The position numbers and the translations under genes are program-made. From positions 6,469,810-6,533,809 of the forward strand of contig CM041197.1 of NCBI GenBank assembly GCA_023078555.1: a stretch of DNA of 64,000 nt, in the 5' to 3' direction. The stretch's first letter is position 1, and each line of letters starts with the position of its first letter. Positions 63,982 through 64,000 of the stretch are shown here, piece after piece. Below the pieces are notes generated by a model. That model was not told the origin of the DNA and searched no databases. It saw only the letters and a program-made list of their open reading frames with translations. The stretch is from Ulva prolifera (taxonomy: Eukaryota; Chlorophyta; Ulvophyceae; Ulvales; Ulvaceae).

Positions 63982-64000
63982 TGCATTCGTGTTTGAGGAC

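Larger units (their letters stand above)
46200..64000. repeat. 162/184-bp satellite, right array
   Basis: Same satellite as the left array, in the same orientation, resuming inside the monomer that was cut at 20915. From 46200 to about 50,300 the monomer types resemble those on the left. Beyond that, other variants dominate: GCCCGCCACG, GTACCCCATGCACGG, CATGCGCGGC and GGTGCCCAAGAG. There are roughly 105 monomers, continuing past the window edge. No gene or RNA is seen. Confidence 0.97.
50300..64000. repeat. diverged satellite subfamily of the right array
   Basis: A satellite stretch dominated by variants rare or absent in the left array: GTACCCCATG in 184-bp monomers, CATGCGCGGCACG, CTCTGAAGACATAAAG, CCTGCACAATCGC and GGACGTCGTGG. 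Single-base deletions (ATTTGTGCATTCG) appear at 51481, 52194, 52539 and 53068. A 1-bp shorter 184-type variant, ACACCGACGCG or ACACCGACACG, lies near 55,243, 57,157, 59,923 and 60,938. Confidence 0.8.

Noticed and set aside
59492..63986. Long minus-strand frames of 724 and 1,213 codons as repeat-protein genes
   Set aside because: They follow the satellite exactly, appear in two frames at once, vanish when a 184-bp monomer (not a multiple of three) intervenes, and have no start context or domain support.

Overview
This is repetitive eukaryotic nuclear DNA with no sign of a prokaryotic or viral gene set. About 38.7 kb of the 64 kb is one tandem satellite (1-20915 and 46200-64000). It is interrupted by a 25.3 kb block (20915-46199) of tandemly repeated transposon-like DNA. 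The species cannot be fixed from the sequence. The satellite, a Tc1/mariner-type transposase, CpG-depleted patches and a weak TGTAA signal after the transposase stop would suit an alga or other protist, but that is a low-confidence inference.

Satellite: the monomer has two main lengths, 162 and 184 bp, which differ by one extra copy of an internal 22-bp sub-repeat. Monomers are arranged in higher-order repeats: 508/1,016 bp, 1,178 bp and 1,730 bp on the left, and 1,913 bp, 4,680 bp and 1,134 bp on the right. One run holds eleven consecutive 162-bp monomers (9461-11242). The many long minus-strand reading frames here are by-products of 162 being divisible by three and are not annotated as genes.

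Central block: a 1,123-bp element with 23-bp imperfect terminal inverted repeats (20915-22037) occurs five times. It alternates with four copies of a roughly 4.8-5.2 kb segment. Each of those segments carries, left to right, about 370 bp of unassigned DNA, eight or nine copies of a 350-bp tandem repeat, about 440 bp of tail, and one minus-strand 368-aa Tc1/mariner-superfamily transposase with its putative TATA region. The four transposases are identical in protein sequence and have an intact DDE triad. The outer edges of the block coincide with inverted-repeat termini, are flanked by a possible TTC duplication, and split a satellite monomer. The satellite higher-order repeat continues in register on the far side.

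Working interpretation: a TIR element entered a pre-existing satellite array. The block then expanded, or arrived already expanded, by recombination between the 1,123-bp copies or by integration of a circular form. Points most worth checking are the TIR-bounded tandem array inside a satellite, the D-to-E spacing of 40 residues in the transposase, and an abrupt CpG-content cliff inside the transposase reading frame.
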